From Sternotherus odoratus (Eukaryota > Chordata > Testudines > Kinosternidae), in NCBI GenBank assembly GCA_032164245.1, contig JAVMKO010000001.1, positions 76,381,892 to 76,445,891 of the forward strand: DNA of 64,000 nt, in the 5' to 3' direction. Below are positions 1 to 11,300 of this stretch, piece after piece. Both the position numbers and the translations under genes were made by a program. Numbering within the stretch: the first letter of the stretch is position 1; each line of letters starts with the position of its first letter. Below the pieces are notes generated by a model. That model did not search any database and was not told where the DNA came from. It worked only from the letters and a program-made list of their open reading frames with translations.

Positions 1-329
1 GTCAAAGGTTTTTTAATCTAGCATTCAAGGCATAAAAAGATCAAATGGCTAGAAGCTAAAGCTTGACAAATTCAGATTTGAAGTGAGGCACAAAATTTTG
101 TTAAATTAGCCATTGGTGGATTCTCTGCTTGAAGTAACTAAATCAAGATGGAATTTCCTTCTAAAAGATGCTGTGGCTGAACCAGAAGTAATAGGTTTGA
201 TGCAGGAATCAGTTGTGAAATTTTATGGCCTGTGTTGTGCAGGACGTCACCACACATGATCAAAATATGGTCTTTATGGCCATAAAATCTATGACAATGG
301 TGGTGTTAGCATCTAGCTGCCATGATTGA

Positions 330-1375
330 AAAGTACTTTTTCTTCTTTGAGTGTTTGCTCATGTCCCTTCCATCTTAGGTGTGTGTGCACCATGTGCACC
401 ATTGCTGGAGTTTTTTTCCCTTTGATGTCCATTGGGCCACTCGAGTGCCTTCTGGAGCCACACGCTTGTGCACTGATATAAGGGGTGCTGCTGGCCCCGC
501 ACCCTCGCAGTTTCTTCTTACCGCCCATGGTTGTTGGAACAATCCTTCTTGGTTCAGAAAGGCTTCTTCCTAGTGGTTTTCAGACTTCTTCTACATTTGT
601 GATTGTCATAGTGTAGTGTAGATAGTTTCAAATAGTTTTAGTGTATATATTTAGTGCGAAAAGTTAATTCCTATTGTAGAGGGATGACTTCGCCCCAGAG
701 ACTGGGCATGCCCCAGTCCCTAGGTTGCAAGCCTATGCCCGTGGGTGACCCACACTCCAGCTGCTTAAGGCTCCTGGGTGAAACTTGCATGAAGGATAAG
801 TATCAGATCTGTTGGGACTTCAGATTCTGCATCAAAAAAGATGGGGACATCAGCCTGAATGCTACCTTCATGAAAGCTGCCCTCAGACCGATCTCAGAGC
901 CAAGCTGCTCTGATTTGGAGCTGAGTACTTCTGCGTCGGTGTGAAGTGCTCCCTCACCCCCTGGCACTGAACTCTTCCTGTCACCATTCTCCATTTCCAG
1001 TGCTGAGGAAGAAGCATAAGAAGCAGCGCACTAAGAGATGGCGCTTACTGGTGCAGAAGAGAGACAAATGGAGAGAACAGAGTTTAGTGAGACCCATGCT
1101 GGGCCACTCTTCTAGCCCTGGACCAATGCCAAGGGTGCTGAGCCTGCTATGGGACCCTCCGACAACACAAGGAAGCCACCATGGTGCTAACAGACTGATG
1201 GTACCGTCAACCCCAGAGGCTTTTCAAGTGCCTAGGGATCTTCTCTCTCTTCTGGTTCTACCAACCACAGTGGGACACTTACCAATTCCAGTGTCCTGGA
1301 AGCAGGAGGGAACAGGGTGTGTCAGGCACCTTCCTGGCACTGGGAAGCATCTAGGAGCAAGCCCTACCTGATCCC
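330..1375 (+). mobile_element. Degenerate retrotransposon fragment, possibly DIRS-like
   Basis: Bases 335-560 match a second copy at about 63335-63575: both have a ttcttc-gagtg-ttgctca block, a TATA-like tatata/gatata stretch and the phrase ttccttcttaccgc or ttcttcttaccgc. Downstream, the open frames at 654-944 and 946-1371 encode a short Cys/His cluster (HSSCLRLLGE, then CW about 20 residues later) followed by a Ser/Pro-rich and Lys/Arg-rich stretch (RKKHKKQRTKR). This resembles a retroelement gag-like N-terminus. Class is uncertain: the HxxC-x-LGE pattern recalls DIRS elements, but an LTR element is possible. Confidence 0.4.
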
Positions 1376-1646
1376 TATCTATCCCTATCCCCAGACCACC
1401 AGTATCATACAGCGGTAGAAGTGGGTACCACTCCACCATTGTTGCCAAGAGAAGAATCCTCTTAAGAGTCCAAAGGGAACCTTATATACTGCTGAAATCC
1501 CACCATCTATACACCGCCTACTCTCCACCAAGCTTCAGTGTTGGCACTTCAAAGCAGTCCAAAATAATGGCAGCCTGATGATTAAGTGCAGCTTCATGTT
1601 GATACTCGTTCTTCTGGTATTTCATGAGCTGCTGTTGGTTTTGACC

Positions 1647-2542
1647 TTTTAAAGCAGGGGTGGGGAACCTCCGGCCCCCGGGCCGTATGAAGCCTGCCAA
1701 GTCATTTGGTCCGGCCTGCAGGCGGGTCTCCAAAATCTCCGCCGTGGAGATGGCCGAACCAACGTGGCGGTGGGAGCAGGGCCGGCGACAGGTTGTAGTC
1801 CCCCTTGTCACCGGGCCTGCGGGCAGAGCGGCGTGGCGGAAGCGGTGAGGCGGCGGCAGCGTGCGCGGCTGAGGGGAAGGCGGCGGTGCCTCCCCCCTTG
1901 CAGCAGGCCGGGCGCGGGGAGCCAGCGGGCTGCGGCGGAGGGAGGGCCGTGGCCTGCGCGGGCAGAAGACGCGCCGCAGCCGCCGGCCAGGTATGCGCGT
2001 GGCTCCGCGGTGAGCGAAGAGGCCGGGAAGCGCCTGGGGGAGCCGCCGGTGAAGGGGGCGCACGCCGGCTGGGCGGGTGGGCGGGCAGGAGACTAGGCTG
2101 CATGGGGTGGGGGAGCCGCCAGTGAAGAGGGGGGGGGGGGGAGGCTAGGCTGGGGGGGGGGGAGGGAAGGAGGTTAGGTTTGGTGGCATGGGCCGGGCCA
2201 GGTGGGTGAGGGAACGCAGTTAGATTGGGGGGAGGCTGGGCGGGGGTAAAGCAAGGTTACCCCCTACACCCAGGCTGATAGCGGGAGCTGACTGGGGCAG
2301 GTGGCAGGACCCCCCGGGGGTTGGCAAGGGGTCAGCGGGGGAAACCCCAAAGCAGTGCAGGGCTAAGCACTCCGCCTGCCACTGCTTTGGGGTTTCCCTG
2401 CTGGACCCTTGCCAGCCGGGGTCTCAGCTCCTGTTGCCAGCCTGGGCTTCCTGGGGGGGGGGAGCAGAGCGGCCCACGAATGACATTATAAATACCCAAA
2501 TAGCCCTTGGCAGAAAAAAGGTTCCCCACCCCTGTTTTAAAG
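1647..2542. mobile_element. Non-autonomous hAT transposon with perfect TIRs and 8-bp TSD
   Basis: The element is 1655-2534 (880 bp). Its ends are perfect 16-bp inverted repeats, CAGGGGTGGGGAACCT (1655-1670 and the reverse complement at 2519-2534). It is flanked by identical 8-bp duplications TTTTAAAG (1647-1654 and 2535-2542), the hAT signature. The interior is GC-rich with G-tracts (for example 2130-2163) and has no transposase frame, so it is non-autonomous. The long open frames on both strands here are composition artefacts. Confidence 0.93.
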
Positions 2543-2774
2543 CTATACATGGCTTGGGTCTGAGTTACCAGAGGTCACCTCTTTTATTGTGCCTTGCAGC
2601 TGTAGGTGAGATCAGAGGCACTTGAGCTGGAACTCTCTCTGTATATGTCTTCAGGCCAGGAATGTTGTTCCCTGCCCTTTGCTCTGCCTGAGCCTGGATT
2701 GTTTACTTTTGAATGTGCTGGAAAGCTCGTCTCCATTTCTCAGAAATTTCACAAGAGAACAGTTGGAAGAGATT

Positions 2775-2985
2775 AGCGTCATAAACTTTAAAGTCGGAAG
2801 AGATCACCAGATCATCTAGCCTGACCCTCTATATATCACAGGCCACCAACACACACAGCACTCACACACTAAAGCCAACAACCAAAATTAAACCAAGTAT
2901 TACAGCCCACAGGAGCCGGTGCCACAGGCAGAGAATAGGAGGGACTCCAATGCCTAAGGCCTCTGCAATGGCAGGGAATTATCAT
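2775..2985 (-). mobile_element. CR1 LINE 3' tail, old, minus strand
   Basis: The block beginning tcataaactttaaag, followed by gatcatctagcctgaccct and then ctgcaatggcaggg near 2960-2980, is the reverse complement of a CR1 3' end as seen in archelosaurs (atgatca...cttctgg...aaatctatga). It is diverged and carries no coding part. Confidence 0.6.
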
Positions 2986-4435
2986 ATGACTTCTGTATCT
3001 TTGCAGAACTAGTGATTATATTTATATAGGCAATGAACAGTTGACTTAAGTGATTTTGTATATGATATATGGGTTATTTTTAAAGACTATAGAGCAGGAA
3101 TTGTGTTTTCTTTTATGAAAAGCAACTTATCCATGTTTGTTTTTTCTTGTGGGATGCAGCAAGCCCCCATCTAGTTAAATCTTTCACTGTTAAGGCTAGT
3201 CCAAATAAATGAGTACAAATAAAGCTTTCCATAAACAATCACCTTATTTCTTAGTCCTTCTGGGCCACCAGGTATTCTATCCTTCTACTTGCATTCCAAC
3301 TGGCAGCAATTAGCCTTTCTTTAACTACCTTCATCTTAGTATTGTTCTTGATGTAGATAGCAAAAGCTTCCACCATTCTGTCAAGAACTGTCCTCACTTG
3401 GATTCTCCTACCAGAGTCTCTACTAAAATTCAAAGAGATTTCTCCTACATCTTGGTGATCTCTGTTCATTTTTAAAAACTATTACATATTTAATCCAAGT
3501 TGACTATTTGAAAACACCCTATTTCCTCATACTATATTCAGTAGGTATCTGATTCATGCCTGCTACATATCCATGTTGATTTCCATTCAGACAGGCTCTG
3601 TTCTGGTTTTTTTGTTTTTGTTTTTTTTCCTTTTTACCTTGATTCTTGAATGAACAAGAATTATTTGGTGAAGGAGGAAGATTGGTTAATGGGAATGAGC
3701 AGGACAGTTGCTGGTATTTTGATGGCAGACTAATTAATGCATTTTAGAGGGTATTGAAACCTGAATATTCTTGGTTGTTCTTGCTTCCATCCTGGAGATG
3801 AAATTAATACAAATTAATTTGGATATCATATGGTAGGCAGAGATATTTTCTTTGAACAAGATTTTTTTTTTCTTTTTTTCTTTCCTTCTGAAATTCTCAT
3901 TAGTGTGATTACGGTCACTTATTTGCAGTGTCTCTGGAAATGGAGCCATTTTTAAATAGAGTTGTAGTTTTCAGGACTCCTTATTGTAAGCATCTTGTTA
4001 TGAAATCAAAAATCTACTAGTGTATACTCAGTGTTTTTAAAGTATATGTTTTGACGGGAAAGAGGTGCCAAGCCTCTAAAAATTTCAGAGCTACTCTTTT
4101 TAAATTAAAAATAACAAGGCAAAAAATTAATGGGAAATTTCCTCTTTAGAGCTCCATTTACCCTACATCTTATGTACAGCCAACAAAGAAATGATGTTAT
4201 GCCTAGACTGAAGGCAATCACAAGAGATGAACGAAATTGTCAGTATGTCTGAATCTTTTAGAAGTGAAAACTTCGTATATAATAAGGCAATGAGCCAACA
4301 ATGTGAGGAAAAACTTAAATGCTGATATCAGAAACTTTTAAGGAATTAAGCTTGGTATTTTAAGGAACACCAGATATAACAAAAACATTTCAATTCTTTA
4401 AACTTTGTTAACTTTCTATTCTTGGTCTTGCCCAA

Positions 4436-4550
4436 GTAGGGCTTTATTGTAAACTCCTTGGATCAGGAACTGATTTTTTTCTGTTGTAAAGCACCTAGCA
4501 CAGTGAGGTCCTGGTCTGCGACTAAGGCTAGGTGATACAGTAATATTTTT
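4436..4550 (+). mobile_element. Ancient LINE 3'-end fossil (CR1/L2 superfamily?)
   Basis: The phrases attgtaaactccttgg and ttgtaaagcacctagcaca followed by gaggtcctggtc match a 3' end common among ancient amniote LINE remnants. It lies 40 bp upstream of a UBN2 exon. Assignment is from memory of the family and cannot be confirmed here. Confidence 0.35.
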
Positions 4551-4589
4551 TTTAACTGTTTGTTATTTTTAACCCCTGTCTCTGTACAG

Positions 4590-4836
4590 TCAACAGCAGG
4601 AGCATCATTACTGGCAAATGCCTCACCTCTGACACTTATGACATCACCCCTGTCTGTAACCAGTCAGAATGTGACATCTGCACCATTGACTCCTTTTGGG
4701 ATGCTGGGTGGCCTTGTTCCTGTGACGGTACCCTTCCAATTTCCCTTGGAGCTGCTCGGCTTTGGAACGGACACAGCTGGAGTAACAACCACCTCGGGAT
4801 CTACCTCAGCGGCTTTCCACCACAGCCTAGCTCAGA
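4590..4836 (+). CDS. UBN2: UBN2 antepenultimate coding exon
   Basis: UBN2 (ubinuclein-2) is a nuclear subunit of the HIRA chaperone complex, which deposits histone H3.3 independently of replication. The HIRA-binding domain is N-terminal and outside the window; this is the disordered C-terminal part. The exon starts after a pyrimidine tract and CAG (4587-4589) in phase 0 and ends before a perfect GTAAGT donor at 4837. It encodes 82 residues plus one base, rich in Ser, Thr, Pro and Leu, with the hydrophobic patch VPVTVPFQFPLELLGFG. Its terminal A joins the next exon as an AAT codon. Identification rests on this sequence and on synteny with FMC1 and LUC7L2. UBN1 is the paralogous alternative, but its locus has different neighbours. 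Confidence 0.8.
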
Positions 4837-6082
4837 GTAAGTGAAGCTAGTTATTCACACTGCAATCTAATTCAACGAAAACTGCATCCTTCCTTCACCA
4901 CTTGCAAACTCAAATTGGGAAGGAAGTGATGAACACCATTGCTTGAGTTACTTTAAAGTTGGAGTGCGCAAAGTACAGTGTTATACTGTGTTGTATAATA
5001 AGTCTCTAGTTGTGTGATTCTAAAAATTAGCCACAATTTTCTTCAAGATGACCAGCACTAACATGTTCATAGTAATACAGTGTGATTTGAACTTGCTTTT
5101 TTATTCAGTTGTCCCACCTTTTTAGAAGAGAGAGCACAATTTCTGTACTATATGTTTTACAAAGCAATGAATCAAAAGACTGGTAATGCAGAGACACTTG
5201 GTCAGGGTCACAGCCGTGCTTCCCTCCATAGCAGCTCACACAGAGCCTCTGATACTAGAGCCATTTTTAACTGCAAAGGGAATATTGATCAGGACAGGAT
5301 TGATTATCTCCTAGTGTAGAAAAAGCCTTTAGATTTGCCACTTGGATTATTACTGGAGGCAGTAGGGCCTTTCTGTTTACTGAAATAGTCCAAAGGATTG
5401 CATCTCTAGCATGCTCCCTGCCTGGGCACTGAATAAACCTATGGCTGAATGGACTAACTTTTGGTGATGTTAACCCATTGGCCCTTTATCCCCCATGTGA
5501 TAGTGCTGTCATGTAATTCTTGATATCTCATTTAGCCCTGGTCCCCACTAGGGCTTAAAGTCGACTTTAGCAAGCTAAAGTCGATTTAAGCCTGTACCCG
5601 TCCTCACCTGCATGCCCTTAAAGTCTATTTAAAGGGATCTTAAAATCGACTTTATAACTTCTCCCTAACGAGAGGAGTAGCTGAAATCGACCTCTCTCTA
5701 GGTCGATTTTCAGCTAGTGAGGATGCAGGTGACATTAAGCCTCCGACCTTCCGAGCAGGTCGGCGAACCCCCCCTCGCCCCCCCCCCACCCGCCCGAGCA
5801 GCCCCGTGCCGGACCCCCCCGCCCGCCCAAGCAGCTCAAAGGCTACTTTAGAAAATCGACTTAAGGGAAATCGACCTACTGCTGTAGTGAAGACGTACCC
5901 TTAAGGTTTGGGGTATGGTTTAAGTCAAGTAATAGGAATGTGCTGATGTGCATCTAGTTATTTATGTAGCGTCCATCAACATAGTTCTGAAAATAAGAGG
6001 TTGCTGTTTTTAAACGTGACAGCCTTCTTGTATACATTGGGTTTGAATTCCTGCTTTTTTTCCCAATCTTTGTTTCATTCAG
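4837..6082 (+). other. UBN2: UBN2 intron (1246 bp)
   Basis: GTAAGT donor and tttcattcAG acceptor. The only recognisable content is a 366-bp Harbinger-like element (5535-5900). The rest is AT-rich without features. Confidence 0.75.
5532..5903. mobile_element. Non-autonomous DNA element, PIF/Harbinger-like
   Basis: The element at 5535-5900 has weakly matching inverted ends (GCCCTGGTCCCCAC at left; GGGTACGTCTTCAC as the reverse complement of the right end) and a 3-bp TTA duplication on both sides. It contains repeated cgacttt/aaagtcg blocks and a C-rich core near 5765-5830. The same family recurs at 20707-21709. The 3-bp TWA-type duplication suggests PIF/Harbinger. There is no coding capacity. 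Confidence 0.6.
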
Positions 6083-6172
6083 ATTTACTGAAGGGTTTGC
6101 AGCCAGGTGCCCAGCATGCAGCGACACTGTCTCATTCACCTCTGCCTGCGCACTTGCAGCAAGCTTACACAG
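6083..6172 (+). CDS. UBN2: UBN2 penultimate coding exon
   Basis: The exon begins after tttcattcAG and ends at ACAG before GTAAGG. With the carried A it reads N-LLKGLQPGAQHAATLSH and continues to LQQAYT, leaving one G that completes the first codon of the last exon. Phases agree on both sides (phase 1 in, phase 1 out), which supports the exon model. It is low-complexity, Leu/Ala/Gln/His-rich C-terminal sequence of UBN2 with no known fold. Confidence 0.8.
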
Positions 6173-6764
6173 GTAAGGAAATCCTTTTCCCCTCTTCCCT
6201 TTCTCAGAAGTTAAAAACCTAAAGGCCAAATTTATCTTTTTGGCCTGAGAATTTATCTGGGCTTCAGCTTCCTTGCTGGGGACCAGCTTGATGATGATCT
6301 GAAGATAATTATGATAACAAAGGAAGTGGCTGGAATGTTCTCAGGCTGCAGTAATGACAAACGGTGTACATGTTGTTGCAGTTTGTGTGGAAGTGGAATG
6401 GTGGGTTTTTTATGCATAAGTTGTCAGTACCATTGCCTCAAAATGTCAAAATTCTTGGAGGTAGTGAATTTTTTGCACTGGAAGCTAGAGACCTAAGATT
6501 GCAATGAAATAGAATTTAGTACCCACTAAATAATTATTTTATTGGTACAAGATGAACGAGGGACTTATTTTTGGAGCCATTCTTCTCCTTTGGAGGTGAT
6601 GCTGAACTTCCATTTGCCAGCTTCTTGATTTTTCTTTTGTATATATAAAACACCTCATACTTCCAATAGAAGGAGCAGGTTGAAACCTCCTGACAGATTA
6701 GCTCAGACAAATATTGTCCCTCCTGAGAGGATTAGTTTGTTTGTTTGTTTTTTAAGGTAGTATG

Positions 6765-7124
6765 GTCTAGAGCAGCGGTTCTCAAACTGTGGGTCATGAC
6801 CCAATTTTAATGGGATTGCCAGGCTTGCGTTAGACTTGCTGGGGCTCAGGGTCAAAGCCTGAGCCCACCTCCTGGGGCTCGGGCTTCAACCCTGAGTGGC
6901 AGGGCTCAGGTTATTGTCCCCTCTCCCCCGACCCAGGGCTGAAGCCGTTCAGCTTTGGCGCCCCTGCCCAGGGCGGTGGAGCTTGGGCTTTGGCTCCTCT
7001 GCCCATGACAGTGGAGCTTGAGTGGGCTCAGGCTTCAGTCCCCCTTCCTGGGGTCTTGTAGTAGTAACTTTTTGGTCAGAAGTGGGTCGTGGTGTAATGA
7101 AGCTTGAGCACCCCTGGTTTAGAG
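6765..7124. mobile_element. Non-autonomous hAT element with near-perfect 8-bp TSD
   Basis: The element 6773-7116 starts cagcggttctcaaactgtgg and ends ttgagcacccctg. It is flanked by GTCTAGAG (6765-6772) and GTTTAGAG (7117-7124), an 8-bp duplication with one change. The interior is a degenerate ctggggctcgggcttc-type repeat. No transposase is present. Confidence 0.82.
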
Positions 7125-7151
7125 CAATGGTTCTCCACCTTTTTTGGTCCA
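7125..7151 (+). mobile_element. Left end of a second hAT, cut by an LTR
   Basis: caatggttctccacc followed by a T-tract and ggtcc resembles another hAT left terminus (cagtggttctcaacc). It begins immediately after the GTTTAGAG duplication of the preceding element and is interrupted after 27 bp by the LTR. I do not find its right end. Confidence 0.5.
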
Positions 7152-7509
7152 TGTGATAGGGTGCTGGGCAGGAGCTGCTGAGTCAGCCCTCTGTCATGCC
7201 AGCTCCAGTTAAAGGAGGTAAATTGGAGCTGGCTAGAGAAACCAGTGCCTGATTAGCAAGGGGAAACAGCTGCCAGACTATTAGTTTGGCTATATACAGG
7301 CCCGAAGGGGGGAAGCCAGAGAGGGATAGCTCTTCCCTTGTAGGTGCTGAGGCTAAGGAGTCCTCAAGGCTGAAAACCCCAATCTGTATAGGGTGAGAAG
7401 GTGGTGGGATTGCACCCTGAAAATAAACTGCACCGGTTATTGCTGATCCACCTGAGGGTCTTTTTGGAGCAGAGCAGAGGCAGGACCAAGGGGATCCTGT
7501 TATAGTCCA
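7147..7509 (+). mobile_element. Solo LTR with 5-bp TSD
   Basis: The LTR spans 7152-7504. It starts TGTGATAGGGTG and ends GTTATA (expected TTACA, one change). It is flanked by identical GTCCA repeats at 7147-7151 and 7505-7509. It has an AATAAA at 7422-7427. Its first 12 bases equal those of the LTR at 29437. A 5-bp duplication fits Ty3/Gypsy or endogenous-retrovirus integration; no internal region remains. Confidence 0.75.
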
Positions 7510-8281
7510 CAAGCTCAGTATGGCTGAAAAATGATTCCACAGTTATAAGGGATTGTTCAGTTTAGGACATGGAATTTTCTTGGTTACTTCATGAGTTGTG
7601 GCTCAAACAGGGAGTGGGGGTCTGAAGTGGGCAGAGTGGAACTGGGGGTATTCTTTACTCCACCCACACAGTGCTCCGCTCCATGGCTTTTATGAAGTGC
7701 TATTTCAAGAGCCTGTGAAAACCAGTCAATCTTTCTTACTCAGCTGTTTGCTGCAGTAAGTACCATAGGTTGATTTGTATATGCTTTATTGCAGAGAGTG
7801 TTAGAGACCTGAGGATTAGATTTAGCACTCTCCCAAATGACAATTTAGCTGTTACATCAAGAAAGAATAGTGACTTGTGCTGAGTGTTAAGCATCAACAA
7901 TTCTAATGCAAATTAAATAAGCTGATGAGAATGAGGGAATCCTCCACTCCATGAAGACAGCACATTTTAGTAGTTGTTAGAGCTGAACAGCACCAATTTA
8001 AATTTATTTTTAAAACACAAACAGAAGCTGCCCACATCCTGTAGACAACTTATCAGTCAGTCATAGCCTTTGGTGCAAAGAAGTACATTAAGTCACAGCT
8101 GTGCACTCTCACTAGCTGCTGGAATTCACCTATTCATGGCAACCAACAGGAATGCAGTTCAGTATTCTGCAGTGCAAGTTGCTTTATTTATAGTGTAACT
8201 CACATACTCACAAGAGAACTTGATACCTGTGTTTCTTTGTTCCTCTTCTTTCCTCCTTCTATCCCCACCCCCAAATTCCAG

Positions 8282-8331
8282 ATGGAGGCCAAAGTAAAGG
8301 GGACACTAAGTTACAGCGGAAAACCCAGTGA
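8282..8331 (+). CDS. UBN2: UBN2 terminal coding exon with stop
   Basis: The acceptor ttccAG ends at 8281. The G carried from the previous exon plus AT gives Asp, then GGQSKGDTKLQRKTQ and a TGA stop at 8329-8331. The basic KLQRK-type tail is the C-terminus. The three exons together encode 128 residues of UBN2, whose full length is well over 1300 residues in mammals. The stop is followed by a very long non-coding tract read as the 3'UTR. Confidence 0.78.
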
Positions 8332-11300
8332 CTTCTGGATGAGCAAGGGAGCATGAAGCGGTTCTGATTGGCTGATGGAATCTGCCCAGTTGGGAAAGTG
8401 CTTACATGGTCACAGGGCTGCTGTTTCTGTCAATGTTTACATACTCTGATCCCAAGCACTGTGGTGAGAGGAAAGAAGAAAAAGAAAATACTTGATCAAA
8501 TAGAGGAGGAAAAGGAGGAAAGGCTTTCATGCAGATTGATCGTAGTTTGAGCTTACCAAAAGAAACTCAGCCTTTTAAAATCTATTCTGACTGGCAAGTT
8601 TCAGTTGTCAAACCCACAGTGGCACAGTGTTTACTTTCTGGATAATGCCCAATGATGATGAGGAAGCATGAAGGGAGATGAAGTAAATTTCTCCATCTAT
8701 CCCGGGAGGTAGGAAGCCATCCACTTTTAACAATTTGAAAGTCCCTGCAAAAGAATATAAATGAGCCCTGAGTGTATCATATGGTTGTGGACGATATGCA
8801 GTGCAGACCGGAGATGGTCTCTACTTGGGCACTCTGTAGCGTGAATAAGAATGCACTTTCCACTGATAGTTTCTGATACAGACATTTGTCTAACATTACC
8901 TCTTCGGAAAGGCCTAGTGAATACAGGTCCTGTTTGGTTTCGTGGGTCCTGTGGCTAAAGCAGTCTCATTACTCCCCAGGCAGAGCTCTATTTGAGAGAG
9001 AGAATCCTGTTGGAGAGGCAAGAGAAAAGTAGAGGGGTTTCCATTAGTCTCTACTCACAAGTTAATTGAAGCAGAGTGTGATTGGTATTTAAAGGGGGGA
9101 AAATTTTATTTATTTATTTATTTATTACATAGAATGGAATCTAAATTTTGTTTCAGATCAGACAGCATTCTTACCTCCCCACACCTAATTTTTTTGGAAG
9201 ATGAACACTATGGTTTTCCATCCTTAAACTTGCTCCATTTCTTCAATTGGTTCTCCTTGTGTATCTCTGCTATTACAGTGTAGAATCTACATCCTTCATA
9301 AAACACAAGGGTGCTTCCTCATCCCTGCTGGATCTGTTCCCTCTTCCATCCAACTACTTTCAAAACCTAGACATGGTAGTGAACCCTTCAGCTAAGGAGA
9401 TCTGGATGAGACTTACTTCAGAGACAAGTTGTACTGCTTCAAGCATTAGCCAAAGAGGAATCGTTCAAAAGCAACCTGGGGTGCCTTTTCTCCTCCTGGG
9501 GCTGAAAGTGTTCTCTCTTTAGCATTCCCGGCCCCTGCTGGCCTTGGGTACTCATGACCTGAACTCTGTCATGCATTGTAAGACAAGACTGCAAGGCTGG
9601 CTTTCATTTTTGGATAGCAATATATTGGATAGTCCATTTGTATCTTTAGGAAACATTTAGCACACATTGCACTTTTGACAATAGGACAGAAGAAGTTCTT
9701 GGATTAAAACTTTATTGTTGAGTCCCATCTTTCTATAAGTGGAAAAAGAAGCATGGCAGAAATTGCAAAGTAAAAGTAAGAAAGTATGGGATATTTTGAT
9801 CTGGAATATCGCAGTTTCTGATATGATGCCCTTTCTCTTGCAAACCCAGTACATCCCTGTGATCAGAGATATTGGAATTCTTGTCTCTCTTGAGCATTCC
9901 AGTAGTTCTGATCTGAGATGTCACCTTAAACCTTCCAAATACAAACTTTGACCTCTGGCTATTAAATCTCTAGTGTTCTTGCTAGACCAACTTTTAGCTT
10001 TTCATTTTCTTTGACATGTGAACTATTTTTCTTAAGACCAGACAACAATTCATTTTTTCTATTTAGATCTCTTTAATTTTATATATATGAATTATATATA
10101 AACATGAATTTAATATATATTGTATATATCATATAAAAATAAACGAATGTTGGGTTGAGCCCAGCAATAAAGGATTTTGCACAAGGAATTTCTGTAAATG
10201 ACAGATTGAACCAAAATAAGATTTATTAGGTTTTGAATTTCACCCCTGTAGCACTAGGCAAATTGTGTTTTTCTGCTAATGTAAATGTAAGGTGGCATAT
10301 TGGTTAGACAAAATTACAACTCTTAGCATCAAGGTTAATTTAAAAATGGGTGGCTATATTCATACAGCCCCTGGCATTCCTACTCAGATGAAAATTCTCC
10401 AAGGCATGAGGTTCCATTAACTATTCAGAGGGTAGCATCCAAGTTTTGCTTTTGTGTGATCTTTTAGCCCAGGAAGAGAGGAAGGAAGCAGATTCTGTGA
10501 GGCCAGAATTATTTGACCTATGCCAAACATAGCACACACTTCTAATAATGCATGTAGCTGAGGGGCTGAAGTGGAGAGCCACCCAGCAGCAATATGTGGA
10601 AAAAAAGAGAGACACCCCAAGAGAACTCTGCCCTCTTCTATACTTCCTCCCTCAAGGTGTCTCACTTATATTGCCATCCTTTCCTTTCATTTTTTTTAAG
10701 TGAAATTCTAGATCTAGTGACAGGTACACAATTGACAGTCCTGGAGATTGGAGCCCTTTATCCGTACAGCACAGACAATGACAGCACAAATTCCCTTTTC
10801 CCATCTTGCAAATGTGCCTCATCTCTAGGATTGAGAGGGGAGTTCAATCTCCACAGCCCCTTTAATCGCTGGCCTGTTTGCTGAGAATGGTAACAAGAAG
10901 GCATATTAGTACTAGTTTTGGAAATAGTTGTGTGATGTGAAACTGGACTGAGGTCACAAACTCATCACTTCATATAGGCCACTGAAACACTTCTTTGAGT
11001 GTAACTATTTTTAGTCACTACCAGTCTGGTGGGCCACTTTGGAATCAGGTAACTCAAAGGAGAAAGATTCTGTGTTCCAACCCCTTTGCTATTCTCCACT
11101 TGCTCAACCCAGAAAGGCCAGGTCAAAAGATAACTACAGAGTAATTCCTGGGATCTTTGCAGAACGGGAGCATGAGAGGATGTGCAGTTAAGGATATCCG
11201 CAACATTCCAATGCAAAATTAGACTAATATACTTTACTACTTCTTGCACAGTAATTTGTTGTTTAAGCAGTTTTTCAAGAATTACTACTTTTTAAGGGCC

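Larger units (their letters stand above)
1..4589 (+). other. UBN2: UBN2 intron (3' part), no coding exon seen
   Basis: Everything left of the first recognisable UBN2 exon reads as intron. It holds a retroelement fragment (about 330-1375), a complete hAT element (1655-2534), a minus-strand CR1 tail (about 2775-2985) and a LINE fossil (about 4436-4550). In 1-329, 1376-1646 and 2986-4435 I see only AT-rich, non-coding sequence with short homopolymers. Short open frames here have no exon-like splice context. It ends in a pyrimidine-rich tract and CAG at 4587-4589. Confidence 0.6.
6173..8281 (+). other. UBN2: UBN2 last intron (2109 bp)
   Basis: GTAAGG donor and ttccAG acceptor. It contains a hAT element (6773-7116), the stump of a second hAT (7125-7151) and a solo LTR (7152-7504). 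The flanks 6173-6764 and 7510-8281 hold nothing I recognise. Confidence 0.75.

Noticed and set aside
1518..2125. Several 106-181 codon frames on both strands
   Set aside because: They lie within and across a GC-rich hAT element with exact termini; no conserved protein is recognisable.
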